Shown here: piece after piece, positions 15,668 through 24,713 of the stretch
How the letters are laid out: the number at the start of each line of letters is the position of its first letter
How positions within the stretch are numbered: position 1 is the first letter of the stretch
The notes under the pieces: model-generated
The model's database searches: none
Told to the model about the DNA's origin: nothing
What the model saw: the letters and a program-made list of their open reading frames with translations, nothing else
Program-made: the position numbers and the translations under genes
From: Erysipelotrichaceae bacterium
GTDB lineage: Bacteria > Bacillota_I > Bacilli_A > Erysipelotrichales > Erysipelotrichaceae
Assembly: GCA_017533785.1 (NCBI GenBank)
Contig: JAFWII010000030.1
Coordinates: 1 to 50,460 of the forward strand
DNA length: 50,460 nt
Reading direction: 5' to 3'

Positions 15668-16000
15668 ATGGATAAGTATACAAAAAATAAGATCAACACC
15701 GGACTGGTGCTGAATGATTTCCATACGATCGAGGCATATGAGGAGGCTCTCCGATTTTATCTGCAGGATGATTTTTTCAACGAACTGAAAGGATTCCTCG
15801 ACAACAACGACTTCGAAATGGCAAAAGACGCATTAAAAGGCCTGTACATTCTGGCCGGCGATCTGAAACTCTTCCCGCTTTATGAAGCGCTGCTTGAGAT
15901 CTATCAGGATCTTCTTGAAGAGGAATACCGGTACCTCGGTGAACGCTACGAAACAATGAAGGCGATCCACGACGCCCTTTCGGAGGATTTCCTGAAATAA
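15668..16000 (+). CDS. Small helical protein, HPt-like, unknown function
   Basis: A 110-residue all-helical protein. The segment AKDALKGLYILAGDLKLFPLYEALLEIYQDL (residues about 52-83) is patterned like the HPt phosphotransfer helix pair. The expected phospho-accepting His before KG is Leu or absent, so it may be a phosphorylation-dead four-helix bundle. The ATG at 15668 is chosen over an in-frame TTG at 15647 that would overlap the hydrolase gene. It is the last gene before a terminator, probably in the recR operon. Confidence 0.6.
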   Translation: MDKYTKNKINTGLVLNDFHTIEAYEEALRFYLQDDFFNELKGFLDNNDFEMAKDALKGLYILAGDLKLFPLYEALLEIYQDLLEEEYRYLGERYETMKAIHDALSEDFLK

Positions 16001-16020
16001 AAAGAGCCGAAGCTCTTTTT
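15999..16020. terminator. Bidirectional intrinsic terminator
   Basis: AAAAAGAGC (15999-16007), loop CGAA, GCTCTTTTT (16012-16020), symmetric A and T runs. It ends both the recR-linked operon (plus) and the hemolysin III gene (minus). Confidence 0.9.
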
Positions 16021-16022
16021 TC

Positions 16023-16685
16023 TTATAGGAGGTAGTTGTATATTCCCCAGAAATGAAGAAAGGTGCCAAGCATACAGAAGATGTGGAAGACGCTGTGCAT
16101 ATAGCGTCTTTTTCTTCCGATCCCGTAGATGGCCGCACCCAGAGAATATGCGACGCCGCCGAAGAACAGGATCAGAGTCCCGTTTTTTCCGCACGTTACA
16201 AACAGCCGCCGCAGACCAAACAGGATCGACCATCCATTCAGAAGGTGGCAAAGGACGGCAGAGACTGTGAAACGATCGATATCAATAGCGGTCAGTGTGA
16301 TCCCGATCACAGACACAGCACAGACGAGTCCAAACAGCACCCATCCGAGCCAGCCGCCGACTCCCAGCAATGCCGCCGGGATATATGTGCAGGTGACAAG
16401 CAGATAGACGTTGCAGTGGTCGATCACTCGCAGCACCTTCTTTCCGAATAAGTTGGGTGAAAGCGCGTGATAGATACAGGAGATCGTATAAGTAACGATC
16501 GCCGCAGCACCAAAAAGCGTCACCGAGGTGACTGCCATACCGCCTTTTGCCCGGATGATCATCAACACCAGACCAGCGACCGAAAGCGCGGCAGCAACTC
16601 CGTGCGATATCGAGTTGAAGAGTTCTTCACCAAGCGTATAGTCCGGGATCCGGATCCCAGACCGGTTCTTCTCCGCTGTTTCCAT
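16023..16685 (-). CDS. Hemolysin III / PAQR-family membrane protein
   Basis: A 220-residue protein with seven predicted membrane helices and the hemolysin III / adiponectin-receptor (PAQR) signatures. These are EELFNSISHGVAA near the N-terminus, SCIYHALSP in the middle and HSVFHIFCMLGTFLHFWGIY at the C-terminus, which together supply the conserved Ser, His and Asp metal-site residues. Bacterial members affect membrane fluidity or metal-dependent lipid hydrolysis; the 'hemolysin' label is historical. The start at 16685 is only 6 nt from a -10 element, so the mRNA is probably leaderless. Confidence 0.88.
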   Translation of the reverse strand: METAEKNRSGIRIPDYTLGEELFNSISHGVAAALSVAGLVLMIIRAKGGMAVTSVTLFGAAAIVTYTISCIYHALSPNLFGKKVLRVIDHCNVYLLVTCTYIPAALLGVGGWLGWVLFGLVCAVSVIGITLTAIDIDRFTVSAVLCHLLNGWSILFGLRRLFVTCGKNGTLILFFGGVAYSLGAAIYGIGRKRRYMHSVFHIFCMLGTFLHFWGIYNYLL

Positions 16686-16691
16686 ATCTGT

Positions 16692-16720
16692 ATTCTATCG
16701 TTTAGAATCTGATTTGTTAA
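16692..16720 (-). promoter_or_regulatory. Promoter of the hemolysin III gene, start codon at +1
   Basis: Minus strand TTAACA (16720-16715), a 17-bp spacer and TAGAAT (16697-16692), then 6 nt to the ATG. Transcription would begin at or next to the start codon. Confidence 0.65.
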
Positions 16721-16904
16721 ACTTGATCATATGCTCACAAAATACTGAAAAATGTATTCAGCGCATGGATTATGAAAAAGAATTGCCGGCTATTGTTATA
16801 CAAAACGCATATTTTGTCATTTTACAGTACAAATTCACAAGAAAGTTACTTGTATTGCCTGTGTCAATAATGATATTATGCTATCCATATGGGGGGTATA
16901 TTAG

Positions 16905-17327
16905 ATGAAAGATGACAGCTGCATGAGTCTGTTGAAACAGATCAACGACGGACTCGAAAAGTATTGCAATAACACTGTGAAAGCGGAAGGTTTAACTTTT
17001 ACTCAGATCAATGTGCTGAACCTGATCGCGAAATCCAAACGCAAAGAGATGACGATGAAAGAGATCGAAAAGGAGCTCCATGTTGCACAGCCGACGGTCG
17101 TTGGCATCATTAAAAGACTTGGACAGAAGGAGCTTGTGAATACCTTCGGCGACGAGACAAACAAGAAAGTCCGCCACGTTGCTCTGACGGCTAAGGGCGA
17201 AAGTCTTGCGAAATACGCCGAGGATCAGCTTGAGAGAGTTGAAGACGAACTCCTTAAGGACCTTGATAAAAAAGAGATCAAGAAGTTTACCAAGATCCTG
17301 ACAACGATCCGCAAGTCTCTGGACTAA
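16905..17327 (+). CDS. MarR-family transcriptional regulator
   Basis: A 140-residue winged-helix regulator. The wing-helix region reads EKELHVAQPTVVGIIKRLGQKELV (about residues 51-74), and the flanking helices form the dimer interface. MarR proteins usually repress genes for efflux, stress or aromatic-compound handling and respond to small ligands. GGGGGG lies eight nt before the ATG. No obvious target gene is divergent; the gene ends at a terminator before mnmG, so it is likely monocistronic. The 16721-16904 intergenic stretch holds only a weak -35/-10-like pair (TTGCCT at 16855-16860). Confidence 0.88.
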   Translation: MKDDSCMSLLKQINDGLEKYCNNTVKAEGLTFTQINVLNLIAKSKRKEMTMKEIEKELHVAQPTVVGIIKRLGQKELVNTFGDETNKKVRHVALTAKGESLAKYAEDQLERVEDELLKDLDKKEIKKFTKILTTIRKSLD

Positions 17328-17346
17328 AAACAGAAAATACGGTTTT

Positions 17347-17368
17347 AAGTCCCCTTAGGGACTTTTTT
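17347..17368 (+). terminator. Intrinsic terminator of the marR gene
   Basis: AAGTCCC (17347-17353) pairs with GGGACTT (17358-17364), followed by TTTT. Confidence 0.85.
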
Positions 17369-17392
17369 CAACTGCATGGAAATCGAATGTAA

Positions 17393-17398
17393 TATAAT
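17393..17398 (+). promoter_or_regulatory. -10 element of mnmG
   Basis: Perfect TATAAT, 7 nt before the ATG at 17406. No Shine-Dalgarno lies between, so translation of a leaderless mRNA is predicted. The -35 region is weak. Confidence 0.6.
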
Positions 17399-17405
17399 AG
17401 TTGAG

Positions 17406-19280
17406 ATGGAAAAGAACTACGATGCTATAGTGGTCGGCGCCGGACATGCCGGCGTGGAAGCTGCCTATCATCTTGCGAAGGTCGGATATAAAACGGCCCT
17501 TTTGACGATCAATATCGATCATATCGCCAAAATGCCCTGCAACCCTTCGGTCGGCGGCCCGGCGAAAGGAGTTGTAGTTCGTGAGATCGACGCGCTTGGA
17601 GGCATTATGCCGAAAGTTGCGGATGAAACAGCATTGCAGTTCAAAATGCTGAACACCGCCAAAGGCCCCGGCGTGCAGTGTCTGCGCGTTCAAAGCGACA
17701 AACTTGCATACAGCGCGCGGATGAAGGAGATCTGCCTTTCGACACCGAACCTCGATACAGTTGAAGATACGGTCGAGGAAGTGCTTGTCGAAGACGGACG
17801 GGCAAAAGGCGTACGCCTGCTTTCCGGAGATATCTATCTGAGCCGGGTCCTGATCCTTACGACCGGAACCTATATGGATTCCACCGTTATGATCTCAAGT
17901 GAAGTGCGCAGCGAGGGACCGGACGGAGATCATACGACACGTAATCTGTCGGAATCTCTGCGCAAACTCGGACTTCCCCTTTTCCGTCTGAAAACAGGCA
18001 CACCGCCGCGTATACGCACCGCTACGATCGATTTTTCCAGAACGAAACTTGAACTCGGAACAAAAGATTTTGTAAGCTTCTCCCATGAAACGAAGAAGAT
18101 CCGTCCGTATGAGGAACAGGTTCCCTGTTATCTGACCTACACGACCCCGGAAACTCTTGAGATCATCCATCAGAATCTGAACCGTTCTTCTATGTACAGC
18201 GGCGTTGTCAAGGGTGTCGGCCCCCGTTACTGCCCTTCGATCGAAGATAAAGTCGTCCGCTTCAGTGATAAGCCGCGTCACCAGCTGTTCCTGGAACCGG
18301 AAAGCCTGTCGCTGGATACGACTTATATCCAGGGATTCTCCTCTTCGATGCCGAGAGATGTACAGGAAAAAATGGTCCACTCTCTGATCGGTCTCGAAAA
18401 TGCGGAGATCGTAAAATATGCGTACGCGATCGAATACGACGCGATCGACCCTTTGGAATTCAAACTCAATCTCGAATCCAAAAAGATCGAAAACCTATTC
18501 ATTGCCGGACAGATCCTCGGAACTTCCGGTTATGAAGAGGCTGCCGGTCTAGGAATAATGGCCGGCATCAACGCCCAGTGCAAGCTGGAGGGACGCGAAC
18601 CCTTCGTGCTCCGCCGCGATGAAGCTTATATCGGTGTCATGATCGACGATCTGATCACAAAAGGCACAAAAGAACCGTACAGGCTCCTGACTTCCAGGGC
18701 GGAATACCGTCTGCTCCTGCGTCACGACAACGCCGAAGAGCGTCTGCTTGCCTACGGTTATCAGTACGGCACCGTTTCCAAAGAACGCTATGAGCGCTAT
18801 CTGGCGCAGCAGAAAGAGATCGAAGATCTGAGAACGTCGCTTCCGGAAATGAAGATCAAAAACGATGAAGAACTGACCGCGTATCTCAGTGAACTCGGTT
18901 ACGATGATAATAAAGGGACATATTCCCTCTATGAGCTCGCCAAAAGACCGAAAGTCTCGCTGGCGTGGCTGCTGGAAAAAAGCGGGATCCGGAAAGAAAA
19001 GATTATCGTCGATGAAGTCGAGATCTCACTGAAATATGATGGGTATATCGATAAGGCGAAACGCGCTGCGGACCGCATGGTCCGTCTTGAAAAGAAACGC
19101 CTGCCGCAGAATATCGATTATCTGCAGGTGGATAATCTCCGCCTTGAGGCGCGGCAGAAGCTTAACCAGATCAGACCGGCTACCCTTGGCCAGGCGGCCA
19201 GGATCTCCGGCATCAACCCCAGCGACCTGCAGGTCCTGGCGGTCTATCTGAAAAGAGGAGACTTTAAGAATGAATTATAA
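17406..19280 (+). CDS. mnmG: tRNA uridine 5-carboxymethylaminomethyl modification enzyme MnmG
   Basis: With MnmE it installs the cmnm5 group on U34 of several tRNAs, using FAD. The 624-residue protein starts with the FAD dinucleotide-binding motif (DAIVVGAGHAGVEAA), then the NPSVGGPAKG signature, the second conserved block KTGTPPRI, and a helical C-terminal domain (ASTOR-like) that contacts tRNA and MnmE. The start at 17406 fits the family; the in-frame extension upstream would begin before the -10 element. mnmE is not in the window. The 3' end overlaps the next gene by 11 nt. Confidence 0.97.
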   Translation: MEKNYDAIVVGAGHAGVEAAYHLAKVGYKTALLTINIDHIAKMPCNPSVGGPAKGVVVREIDALGGIMPKVADETALQFKMLNTAKGPGVQCLRVQSDKLAYSARMKEICLSTPNLDTVEDTVEEVLVEDGRAKGVRLLSGDIYLSRVLILTTGTYMDSTVMISSEVRSEGPDGDHTTRNLSESLRKLGLPLFRLKTGTPPRIRTATIDFSRTKLELGTKDFVSFSHETKKIRPYEEQVPCYLTYTTPETLEIIHQNLNRSSMYSGVVKGVGPRYCPSIEDKVVRFSDKPRHQLFLEPESLSLDTTYIQGFSSSMPRDVQEKMVHSLIGLENAEIVKYAYAIEYDAIDPLEFKLNLESKKIENLFIAGQILGTSGYEEAAGLGIMAGINAQCKLEGREPFVLRRDEAYIGVMIDDLITKGTKEPYRLLTSRAEYRLLLRHDNAEERLLAYGYQYGTVSKERYERYLAQQKEIEDLRTSLPEMKIKNDEELTAYLSELGYDDNKGTYSLYELAKRPKVSLAWLLEKSGIRKEKIIVDEVEISLKYDGYIDKAKRAADRMVRLEKKRLPQNIDYLQVDNLRLEARQKLNQIRPATLGQAARISGINPSDLQVLAVYLKRGDFKNEL

Positions 19281-19875
19281 AGACATTGTCAGCGATGTGC
19301 ATGTATACGGACTCGAAAACGCGATCAAGGGCAGCAAATACCCGATGGCTGTCGATCTTTCCAAAGTGACCGGCGACATCACCCCGACCGCTGTCCGCCT
19401 GGCGCAGTCCCCGACCGGTCAGGGACACGATAACTTCCTGAACGGTGTGCTCGTTCAGTTTGACCTTACCTTTACCAACAAAGCCTGGGTCGAAGCCGAG
19501 CGCTATCACTTTCTGGATTTTATCTCCAGTCAGTCCACGATGCACCGGATCACTAAATTCGATCTCGATAAAGCATATATTGAATATACTGACCCGCGGA
19601 TCATTGCCATCATGAAGGAGAAAGTTGCGGAGTATAACCGGCTTCAGGCAGAAGACCCGCAGGCGCCGGGGCTGAAGGAAAAGTATCTTGAGATCCTGTA
19701 TTCCAATCCGGCCGGCTTCCGTCTCACCGCCAAGATGACAACGAATTACCGCCAGCTGAAGACGATCTACCAGCAGCGCCGCACCCATCGCCTGCCGGAA
19801 TGGCGCCTGTTCTGTGAATGGATCGAGACACTTCCGGAAGCAGAGATGATCACCGGAAAAGCTGCCCAGCAGTAA
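19270..19875 (+). CDS. Uncharacterised protein coupled to mnmG
   Basis: A 201-residue soluble protein that I cannot place firmly. It starts inside the last codons of mnmG (11-nt overlap). The C-terminal part (KMTTNYRQLKTIYQQRRTHRLPEWRLFCEWIETLP) is rich in Arg/His and faintly resembles the substrate-binding end of flavin-dependent thymidylate synthases (ThyX). The ThyX RHRxxS motif is not strictly present. The middle is helical with FISSQSTMHRITKFD. Phage-type proteins with a similar tail exist to my memory, so a viral origin or a nucleotide-binding role is possible. A terminator follows it, making mnmG plus this gene a two-gene operon. Confidence 0.6.
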   Translation: MNYKDIVSDVHVYGLENAIKGSKYPMAVDLSKVTGDITPTAVRLAQSPTGQGHDNFLNGVLVQFDLTFTNKAWVEAERYHFLDFISSQSTMHRITKFDLDKAYIEYTDPRIIAIMKEKVAEYNRLQAEDPQAPGLKEKYLEILYSNPAGFRLTAKMTTNYRQLKTIYQQRRTHRLPEWRLFCEWIETLPEAEMITGKAAQQ

Positions 19876-19897
19876 ATAACAGAAACTATCGGGAACG

Positions 19898-19923
19898 CTC
19901 TCTTTCAGTGGAAAGAGAGTTTT
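19898..19923 (+). terminator. Intrinsic terminator of the mnmG operon
   Basis: CTCTCTTTC (19898-19906) pairs with GAAAGAGAG (19911-19919), followed by TTTT. Confidence 0.85.
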
Positions 19924-19962
19924 CTTTTGTGTTTTTACAGAATGTGAAAGCGGCAGTCCGGA

Positions 19963-19971
19963 TGCTATACT
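19963..19971 (+). promoter_or_regulatory. Extended -10 upstream of the PreA-like gene
   Basis: TGCTATACT, a TGn-extended -10 that ends 27 nt before the start codon. GGAGAT in the short leader serves as ribosome-binding site. Confidence 0.5.
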
Positions 19972-19998
19972 TTAGATGAAGTTTATGGAGATAAGATC

Positions 19999-21435
19999 AT
20001 GATCAAAACCGATAACTGCCTGTTATGCACAGAGCCCAGGTGCACAGAGGCGTGCGGTCAGTTAGACCCCGGACGTGTTTTACGCAGCCTGTATTTCGAC
20101 AATGAGCATGTAGTCAGAAACACACTGCCTGAAACCTTGCCCTGCCTGGACTGTGACGGACGCTGCGAGAAGGTTTGCCCTGAAAACGTGCAGATCCGCA
20201 GGATCCTGACTTCCGTCGGGAAAGAAAACGCCGCGCCGGTGCAGATCGACGAGAGCGTTCTGCGAACGGACTTCTGCGGGATCCCGCTGGAGAATCCTTT
20301 CCTTCTTTCTTCTTCCTGCGTTTCCTCCACATACGATATGTGCGCCCGCGCCTTTGAAGCGGGCTGGGCGGGCGCCGCTTTCAAGACCGTCTGCCTGATG
20401 GAGATCAAAGAAGCTTCCCCTCGATACTCTTCCCTTAAGGGCGGAGACCAGCGGGTCATCGGTTTCAAGAATATTGAACAGCTTTCCGATCATGCACTGA
20501 TCGATAATCTCGAGATCTTCCGGAAACTGAAGAATGATTATCCGAACAAATTCCTGCTCGTCTCGATCATGGGAAGAGACGCAGAGGAATGGGCATATCT
20601 TGCCGAAAAGATGGATAACAGCGGCGCTGACGCGCTGGAGTTGAATTTTTCGTGTCCGAACATGACGGTCGAACATACCGGCAGCGATGTCGGCCAGATC
20701 CCGGAACTCGTCGAGGAATACTGCCGCGTAGTAAGACAGCACACCAAACTCCCCTTCATCGCCAAGCTGACACCGAATGTTGCTCACATCGAAGACAGCG
20801 CGGAAGCGGCGATCCGGGGCAGTGCGGATGGTGTCGCAGCGATCAATACGATCAAGAGTCTGATCGAAGTGGACATCAATCCAAACGACGGGATCTACCG
20901 CGCCTCGATCGGCGGCTATTCCGGCAAGGCAGTCAAACCGATCTCGCTGCGTTTTACTGCTGAACTTGCGCAGGACCCCAAACTAAAAGGCGCACATATC
21001 AGCTCCATGGGCGGGATCGAGACCTGGCGTGACGCACTTGAATTCATCGTTCTCGGAGCGGACACCGTACAGATCACCACTGCCGTCATGCTGTACGGCT
21101 ACCGGATCATCGAAGATCTGAAGTCCGGCATGGCTCTTTATCTGATGGAGCACGGCTTCACCTCTATTAAGCAGATCGAGGGAACAACGATCGAAGGAAT
21201 CGTTCCGACGGAAGACCTGGACCGCTCCTACGTGATCTATCCGCGCTTCCTGCGGAATAAATGCGCCGGCTGCGGAAGATGCTACATTTCGTGTCTCGAT
21301 GCCGGTCATCAGGCGATCGTGTTCAAAGACCGGAAGCCGGTCATGGATCCGCAGAAATGCGTAGGCTGCCACCTCTGCATCCAGGTATGTCCGCGCGGCG
21401 CGATCGAGTCCTCCGGTGTGAAGATACAGAAGTAA
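19999..21435 (+). CDS. preA: PreA-like dihydropyrimidine dehydrogenase / dihydroorotate dehydrogenase-family Fe-S enzyme
   Basis: A 478-residue enzyme in three parts. Residues 1-70 carry two Cys clusters (CLLCTEPRCTEAC and CLDCDGRCEKVCP), like the N-terminal Fe-S domain of eukaryotic dihydropyrimidine dehydrogenase or PreT. Residues about 85-400 are a DHOD-type FMN barrel (FLLSSSCVSS, ALELNFSCPN, ISSMGGIETW). Residues about 415-470 hold two [4Fe-4S] motifs (CAGCGRCYISC and CVGCHLCIQVCP). Typical PreA is about 410 residues and lacks the N-terminal Fe-S domain. No preT or hydantoinase gene is adjacent, so electrons may come from another carrier. Reduction of uracil/thymine or a related oxidation is the inferred role. 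Confidence 0.8.
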   Translation: MIKTDNCLLCTEPRCTEACGQLDPGRVLRSLYFDNEHVVRNTLPETLPCLDCDGRCEKVCPENVQIRRILTSVGKENAAPVQIDESVLRTDFCGIPLENPFLLSSSCVSSTYDMCARAFEAGWAGAAFKTVCLMEIKEASPRYSSLKGGDQRVIGFKNIEQLSDHALIDNLEIFRKLKNDYPNKFLLVSIMGRDAEEWAYLAEKMDNSGADALELNFSCPNMTVEHTGSDVGQIPELVEEYCRVVRQHTKLPFIAKLTPNVAHIEDSAEAAIRGSADGVAAINTIKSLIEVDINPNDGIYRASIGGYSGKAVKPISLRFTAELAQDPKLKGAHISSMGGIETWRDALEFIVLGADTVQITTAVMLYGYRIIEDLKSGMALYLMEHGFTSIKQIEGTTIEGIVPTEDLDRSYVIYPRFLRNKCAGCGRCYISCLDAGHQAIVFKDRKPVMDPQKCVGCHLCIQVCPRGAIESSGVKIQK

Positions 21436-21467
21436 AGCACACAGAACACATACAGATCAGTAAGAAT

Positions 21468-21504
21468 ACAGGCTTCGGCAGAACTGCTGCCAAAGCCTGT
21501 TTTT
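21468..21504 (+). terminator. Intrinsic terminator of the PreA-like gene
   Basis: ACAGGCTTCGGCAG pairs with CTGCCAAAGCCTGT (a mismatched C allows one bulge), with TTTT after it at 21501-21504. Confidence 0.85.
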
Positions 21505-21522
21505 ACCACAGAAAACGAAAAA

Positions 21523-21538
21523 TATTTTCAGGGAAATA
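21523..21538. promoter_or_regulatory. Noc-binding-site-like palindrome upstream of rsmG-noc
   Basis: TATTTTCAGGGAAATA differs at two positions from the Bacillus Noc binding site TATTTCCCGGGAAATA and keeps the outer symmetry (AATATTT...AAATATT). It overlaps the expected -35 region of the rsmG-noc-parA-parB promoter, which would suit autoregulation by Noc. Confidence 0.45.
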
Positions 21539-21549
21539 TTCAAATGGGG

Positions 21550-21555
21550 TATAAT
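21550..21555 (+). promoter_or_regulatory. -10 element of rsmG-noc-parA-parB
   Basis: Perfect TATAAT that overlaps an upstream in-frame ATG (21554) and lies 7 nt before the ATG at 21563. This places the likely +1 at the latter start codon. Confidence 0.6.
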
Positions 21556-21562
21556 GGAAAAG

Positions 21563-22273
21563 ATGACAGAAACAGAATTTCAGGAAAGCTGCAGACAGAG
21601 AGGATTGGAACTGGACAGCGAACAGCTCGCCAAATTTCGCAAATATACCTCATTTCTAGTGGCTGAGAACGAAAAAATGAACCTGACAGCGATCACTGAA
21701 GAAGAAGAGATCTATCTCAAACACTACTATGATTCGCTGATATTTACATACGATATTGATTTTCAGGGCGGTGTACTGGACGTCGGCACCGGTGCTGGCT
21801 TTCCTGGCGTCGTTCTGAAGATCGCTTATCCAGAGATCCGGCTCACATTACTTGATTCCCTGGGAAAACGCTGCCGCTTTCTCGAGGAACTCTCAAGACG
21901 GCTTGAGCTTGAGAATACGGAGGTCGTAAATGCACGCGGGGAAGAATTTACCGCACAGCACAGAGAGGAATACGATTGGGTGACTGCCCGTGCCGTTGCA
22001 CCCCTTCCTATCCTGCTGGAGATCTGTGCCGCAGCCGTAAAGACCGGCGGGTGCTTTGTTGCCCTGCGGGGTTCAAAAGGCCACGAAGAGATCGAAGAGG
22101 CGGAATATGCAGCAGCCCGCCTGGGGCTGGAACTGGAAAGCGTACGCAAGGAAGTCTATGAGGACAACACCCGCATCATTGCCTTCTACCGTAAAAAGAA
22201 GAAAACAGAGAAGCGTTACCCGAGACGCTTCGGGGAAATAAAGAAAGAGTATGAAAAACGTCGAAACGATTGA
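21563..22273 (+). CDS. rsmG: 16S rRNA (guanine527-N7)-methyltransferase
   Basis: SAM-dependent methyltransferase that modifies G527 of 16S rRNA; loss gives low-level streptomycin resistance in other bacteria. The 236-residue protein has the RsmG pattern: MNLTAITEEEEIYLKHYYDSL, the SAM loop DVGTGAGFPGVVLKI and the catalytic-side RAVAPLP. An ATG at 21554 is in frame but overlaps the -10 hexamer, so the start at 21563 is preferred. The 3' end overlaps noc by 23 nt. The gene order rsmG-noc-parA-parB matches the Bacillus origin region. Confidence 0.93.
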   Translation: MTETEFQESCRQRGLELDSEQLAKFRKYTSFLVAENEKMNLTAITEEEEIYLKHYYDSLIFTYDIDFQGGVLDVGTGAGFPGVVLKIAYPEIRLTLLDSLGKRCRFLEELSRRLELENTEVVNARGEEFTAQHREEYDWVTARAVAPLPILLEICAAAVKTGGCFVALRGSKGHEEIEEAEYAAARLGLELESVRKEVYEDNTRIIAFYRKKKKTEKRYPRRFGEIKKEYEKRRND

Positions 22274-23003
22274 TCTGAAACTGATAAGGCCCAACCGCTC
22301 GCAGCCGCGTCTGGCTTTTTACGAGAAGCCTCTTCAGGAACTCGCCGATTCCATCAGGGAGAACGGTCTGCTGCAGCCGATCGTCGTCCGCAGAAGCGGC
22401 GATGGTTATGAGCTGATCGCCGGGGAGAGAAGATACCGCGCGCACGAACTGCTTGGATATCCGACCATCGAAGCGATCGTCCTGGAAAAGAACGATGACG
22501 AAAGCGCGGACCTTGCGCTGATCGAAAACATGCAGCGCGAAGACCTTTCCGCGATCGAGGAAGCCAGAGCGATGCAGCATATCCTGGAGACCAGAAACCT
22601 GACGCAGGCAGAACTCGCGAAGCAACTTGGTTACCGTCAGTCAACGGTTGCCAACAAACTTCGTCTGCTGAGACTCGCACCGGAACTGCAGGAAGATATT
22701 GCCCGGGGAGCGCTGTCAGAGCGCCACGCCCGTGCCCTTCTGAAAGTGAGCAGCGAATTTCAGGAACGGGTCGCAAAGACGATCATCGAGAAGAACTATA
22801 CCGTCAAAGAGGCGGAGGACTATATCGAAAACCTGACGAACTATCACTCCCGCAAAGAGAGAGGCGTCAGCAATAATATCCGGATAGGCATGAATACTAT
22901 GAAGAAGGCATATGAGCTGTGCCGCCAGAGCGGCCTCGATGCTTCCTACAGCGAAACGGAATATGCCGGCGAAGTCAAGATCGTGGTCCGGTTCAAGAAA
23001 TAG
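22251..23003 (+). CDS. noc: Nucleoid occlusion / ParB-family protein Noc
   Basis: A 250-residue ParB/Noc paralogue. It has the N-terminal box (LIRPNRSQPR), the ParB CTPase core (AGERRYRAHELLG and ENMQREDLSAIEEA), a helix-turn-helix (LTQAELAKQLGYRQSTVANKLRLL) and a C-terminal dimerisation region. Its position between rsmG and parA, with a second ParB gene after parA, matches the Bacillus arrangement, in which Noc binds its own sites and blocks division over DNA. The start codon lies inside rsmG and follows AAAGAAAGAG. Confidence 0.88.
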   Translation: MKNVETIDLKLIRPNRSQPRLAFYEKPLQELADSIRENGLLQPIVVRRSGDGYELIAGERRYRAHELLGYPTIEAIVLEKNDDESADLALIENMQREDLSAIEEARAMQHILETRNLTQAELAKQLGYRQSTVANKLRLLRLAPELQEDIARGALSERHARALLKVSSEFQERVAKTIIEKNYTVKEAEDYIENLTNYHSRKERGVSNNIRIGMNTMKKAYELCRQSGLDASYSETEYAGEVKIVVRFKK

Positions 23004-23015
23004 AGGAGACAACAC

Positions 23016-23790
<775 letters not shown>

Positions 23791-23798
<8 letters not shown>

Positions 23799-24654
23799 AA
23801 ACAGACTAGGAAGAGGTCTGACGGAGCTCTTCGGCAGCAATGTCGATGACCTGATCGAAGAGATCGCCTCCGGCGACCGGGATAAGAATATCCTGCCGAT
23901 CAGCGAAATCCGCCCAAACCCCTACCAGCCGCGAAAGAACTTCGATCAGGACAAACTGAAGGAACTGGCGGAATCGATCCGCGAGCACGGCGTCTTCCAG
24001 CCGATCATTGTCCGCAAGGCGATCGACGGATACGAACTGATCGCGGGCGAGCGCCGTCTGCGCGCGTCAAAACTAGCGGGAAAGGAAGATATCCCGGCGA
24101 TCGTTGTCGAGTTCAGCGATCAGGAGATGATGGAGATCTCGCTGCTCGAGAATATCCAGCGTGAAGATCTGAATGCCGTCGAGGAAGCGGCTGCCTACTC
24201 CCAGCTGATCGAAAAGATCGGGTATACCCAGGAAGAACTGGCGAAGCACATCGGCAAGTCCCGCACGCATATCACCAACATGCTGAGGCTGCTGCGTCTT
24301 CCGGATGACATCAAGGAAAAAGTCCGCAGCGGAAAGCTCTCCTATGGCCAGGCCAGAACGCTGCTCGCGGCGGAGGACGAGGAAAAGATGCACGAGCTTG
24401 CTGAGAGAGCGGTCCGCGAAGGTTTATCCGTCCGTGACCTGGAAAAACTCGTCAGTGAGAAACCGGCGGAAAAGAAAAAGAAGGAAGTCCGCCGCAACCC
24501 CTATTACGAAGATGTCCGCAGCCGTCTGGAGAAGCAGTTCGGCACCGGCGTCGAAGTAAAGAAAAACAAAATGGTCATCTACTACAATAGCGATGAGGAC
24601 CTTAACCGGATCCTGGAAAAAATGTCCGGTCTCGACCAGTCACTACATGAGTAA
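23791..24654 (+). CDS. parB: Chromosome partitioning protein ParB/Spo0J
   Basis: A 287-residue CTP-dependent clamp that loads at parS. The arginine patch/CTPase motifs (GERRLRASKLAG, ENIQREDLNAVEEA), the helix-turn-helix (YTQEELAKHIGKSRTHITNMLRLLRL) and a C-terminal dimerisation domain after a KKKK linker are present. Two perfect parS targets lie in this window (9152 and 9734). GGAGG precedes the ATG. It ends the rsmG-noc-parA-parB unit. Confidence 0.96.
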
Positions 24655-24713
24655 TTGATGCTACCGCAATATAAAATTTTGTTAATATAGAAAAGAAGGA
24701 TAGGTAAAGAAAA

